Below are positions 41,163-42,185 of a stretch of 42,185 bases of DNA, piece after piece. The position numbers and the translations under genes were made by a program. The notes beneath the pieces are model-generated. The model did not search any database. It was given only the letters and a program-made list of their open reading frames with translations, and was not told where the DNA came from. Source of the stretch: Saprospiraceae bacterium (GTDB lineage Bacteria; Bacteroidota; Bacteroidia; Chitinophagales; Saprospiraceae); assembly GCA_027488855.1 (NCBI GenBank), contig JAIYAV010000173.1, positions 1 to 42,185 of the forward strand, written 5' to 3'. Positions within the stretch are counted from its first letter, which is position 1. Each line of letters starts with the position of its first letter.

Positions 41163-42185
41163 CTAAGAAAATCTGCTAGCATTTAAAAAATCAATCGGCA
41201 ACGCAGTTGCTCCATTACTGGACAAATCCGCCAGGATTTCACCCACTACAGAAGCAAACTTAAATCCGTGCCCACTAAATCCCGCCGCAATGACCACATC
41301 CTGATCGAAACCCGGCAAAAAGTCGATCACAAAATTTTCATCCGGCGTATAAGTGTACAAGCAGGTTTTGAGCACATGGGTTGAGTGATAAGCTTCGGGG
41401 AAAAAGCGCTGCAATGCATCGATGATTAGCTGCTCTTCTGCCTTGCTTACTGTGCGTTCGACCTGATCGGGATCAGTCACTTGACCTGGAACATGGTAAC
41501 CCGCCTTGAACCCAATCGGCCCATTGAATTGCCCAACTGGCATGATGGGGAACCCATATAAAATACCTGGATTGACTTCATCTATGATCATCCAGCAAGG
41601 CAATTGGCCCAGTTCAAATGGCCGTGGATTTTCAGGAATCACCCAAGCCAATACTTGGCGGGTGACTTGCAACTTAGGTTGGAGTTGAGGGATAAAATGG
41701 CCAGCCCAGGGCCCAGCGGTAATGACCAATTTGGCCGCGTGATAGGTTCCTTTGTCGCTGATCACGGTGACTCCGCCCCCAGGATTTTTTTTCCAGCTCA
41801 AGACCTTTTCCTGGGTTTTGATCGCTGCTCCGTGTTTGATGGCCTGATCGGTGTGCAACAAGATGGATCGTTCGGGCGGGAGGAAGCCTGCACCGGGTTC
41901 TAGCAGGCCTTCGTAATGCTCGGGCACCGTTATTTGAGGAAATCTATTTTGATTATGGTCTTGACTCAGCACCTCAAGGGGCACATCGTAAGTTTTGGCC
42001 GATGATTTCACCCCTTGCATCATGTCGTCTTCGGGAGGGCCATAATACAGCAGCCCCGTTTCGTGGTAAAGCGGGGTATTGGTCAAGCTTTCCAAGTCCT
42101 GCCAATTTTGATAGGCGCGTTCCAAAAGGGGCACATAATCAGGGTGCTCAAAATAGGCTTTGCGGATGATCCGGCTTTGCCCAGC
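41163..42185 (-). CDS. MSOX-family FAD-dependent oxidase (sarcosine/N-methyltryptophan type), 5' partial
   Basis: The frame runs off the right edge. The residues at the edge read GQSRIIRKAYFEHPDY, a conserved segment just after the N-terminal FAD-binding part, so about 40-50 residues and the dinucleotide motif are missing. The visible 340 residues include LVITAGPWAGHF and KTCLYTYTPDENFVIDFLPG, in which the Cys aligns with the covalent flavin attachment site of monomeric sarcosine oxidase. The C-terminal FAD motif GFSGHGFKFASVVGEILADL is also present. The enzyme oxidises a secondary amino acid, releasing hydrogen peroxide; sarcosine, N-methyltryptophan or pipecolate are possible. A GTG at 42134 is internal and not the true start. 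Confidence 0.9.
   Translation of the reverse strand, partial: AGQSRIIRKAYFEHPDYVPLLERAYQNWQDLESLTNTPLYHETGLLYYGPPEDDMMQGVKSSAKTYDVPLEVLSQDHNQNRFPQITVPEHYEGLLEPGAGFLPPERSILLHTDQAIKHGAAIKTQEKVLSWKKNPGGGVTVISDKGTYHAAKLVITAGPWAGHFIPQLQPKLQVTRQVLAWVIPENPRPFELGQLPCWMIIDEVNPGILYGFPIMPVGQFNGPIGFKAGYHVPGQVTDPDQVERTVSKAEEQLIIDALQRFFPEAYHSTHVLKTCLYTYTPDENFVIDFLPGFDQDVVIAAGFSGHGFKFASVVGEILADLSSNGATALPIDFLNASRFS

Noticed and set aside
1-42185. tRNA, rRNA or riboswitch genes
   Set aside because: No cloverleaf, conserved TTCGA arm with acceptor pairing, rRNA core or known riboswitch core was recognised by eye. A covariance-model scan would be needed to exclude small RNAs.

Overview
The window looks like a chromosomal segment of a Bacteroidota bacterium, most likely from the Saprospiria (Haliscomenobacter/Lewinella-like). 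This rests on gene content (a periplasmic TPR histidine kinase with a NarL-type regulator, a GH92 mannosidase, a secreted Tricorn-type protease, a Roco protein with a Bacteroidota-type C-terminal module), on the lack of clear Shine-Dalgarno sequences, and on four good matches to the Bacteroidota promoter (TTG, 19-21 bp, TAnnTTTG). The species call is inference.

Layout. 1-4098 (+): an outer-membrane barrel protein (cut by the left edge), a sensor kinase and its response regulator, tightly packed. 4118-6199 (-): a membrane-bound AraC regulator followed by a DUF4240 protein and a small GIY-YIG/URI-like nuclease domain, a possible immunity/toxin pair. 6279-7196 (+): a secreted PD40 propeller. 7264-9741 (-): a class III aminotransferase coupled to a MobA-type guanylyltransferase with an extra N-terminal domain. 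9900-13030: an unpaired DUF433 antitoxin-like gene (+) and a two-gene AAA ATPase/TPR cassette (-) with its own promoter. 13255-15951 (+): clpB, then a good intrinsic terminator. 16267-17634 (+): a secreted ADP-ribosylglycohydrolase. 17900-19430 (-): an inositol-monophosphatase-family enzyme and a FrnE-type DsbA protein. 19622-22285 (+): a Roco protein. 22325-25564 (+): a Tricorn-like protease. 25781-26854 (+): a solitary MoxR-type ATPase. 26856-28615 (-): an AT-rich AAA ATPase/DUF4276 pair that resembles a defence cassette. 28693-35588 (-): a seven-gene TetR-TolC-HlyD-ABC-type drug/lipid efflux operon. 35810-38620 (+): a giant secreted WD40 protein. 38763-41024 (-): a GH92 alpha-mannosidase. 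41163-42185 (-): an MSOX-family flavoprotein oxidase cut by the right edge.

The strongest new observations are regulatory and structural. The TetR promoter carries a palindrome TTTACC-N6-GGTAAW over its start site, and the same palindrome with the same spacing recurs at the start of the first efflux gene. One ABC ATPase gene contains a run of 17 A in its coding strand. Four intergenic regions hold long inverted repeats that share an architecture (arms built from a repeated short word) but not a sequence. Four separate conflict-type modules (URI/DUF4240, AAA/TPR, Roco with an effector-associated-type tail, AAA/DUF4276) lie among housekeeping genes. The AAA/TPR cassette is the best candidate for an undescribed system.

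No tRNA, rRNA, CRISPR array, transposase gene or replication origin was recognised. The only stretch over 300 bases without a gene is 15952-16266, which holds the clpB terminator and a weak promoter.
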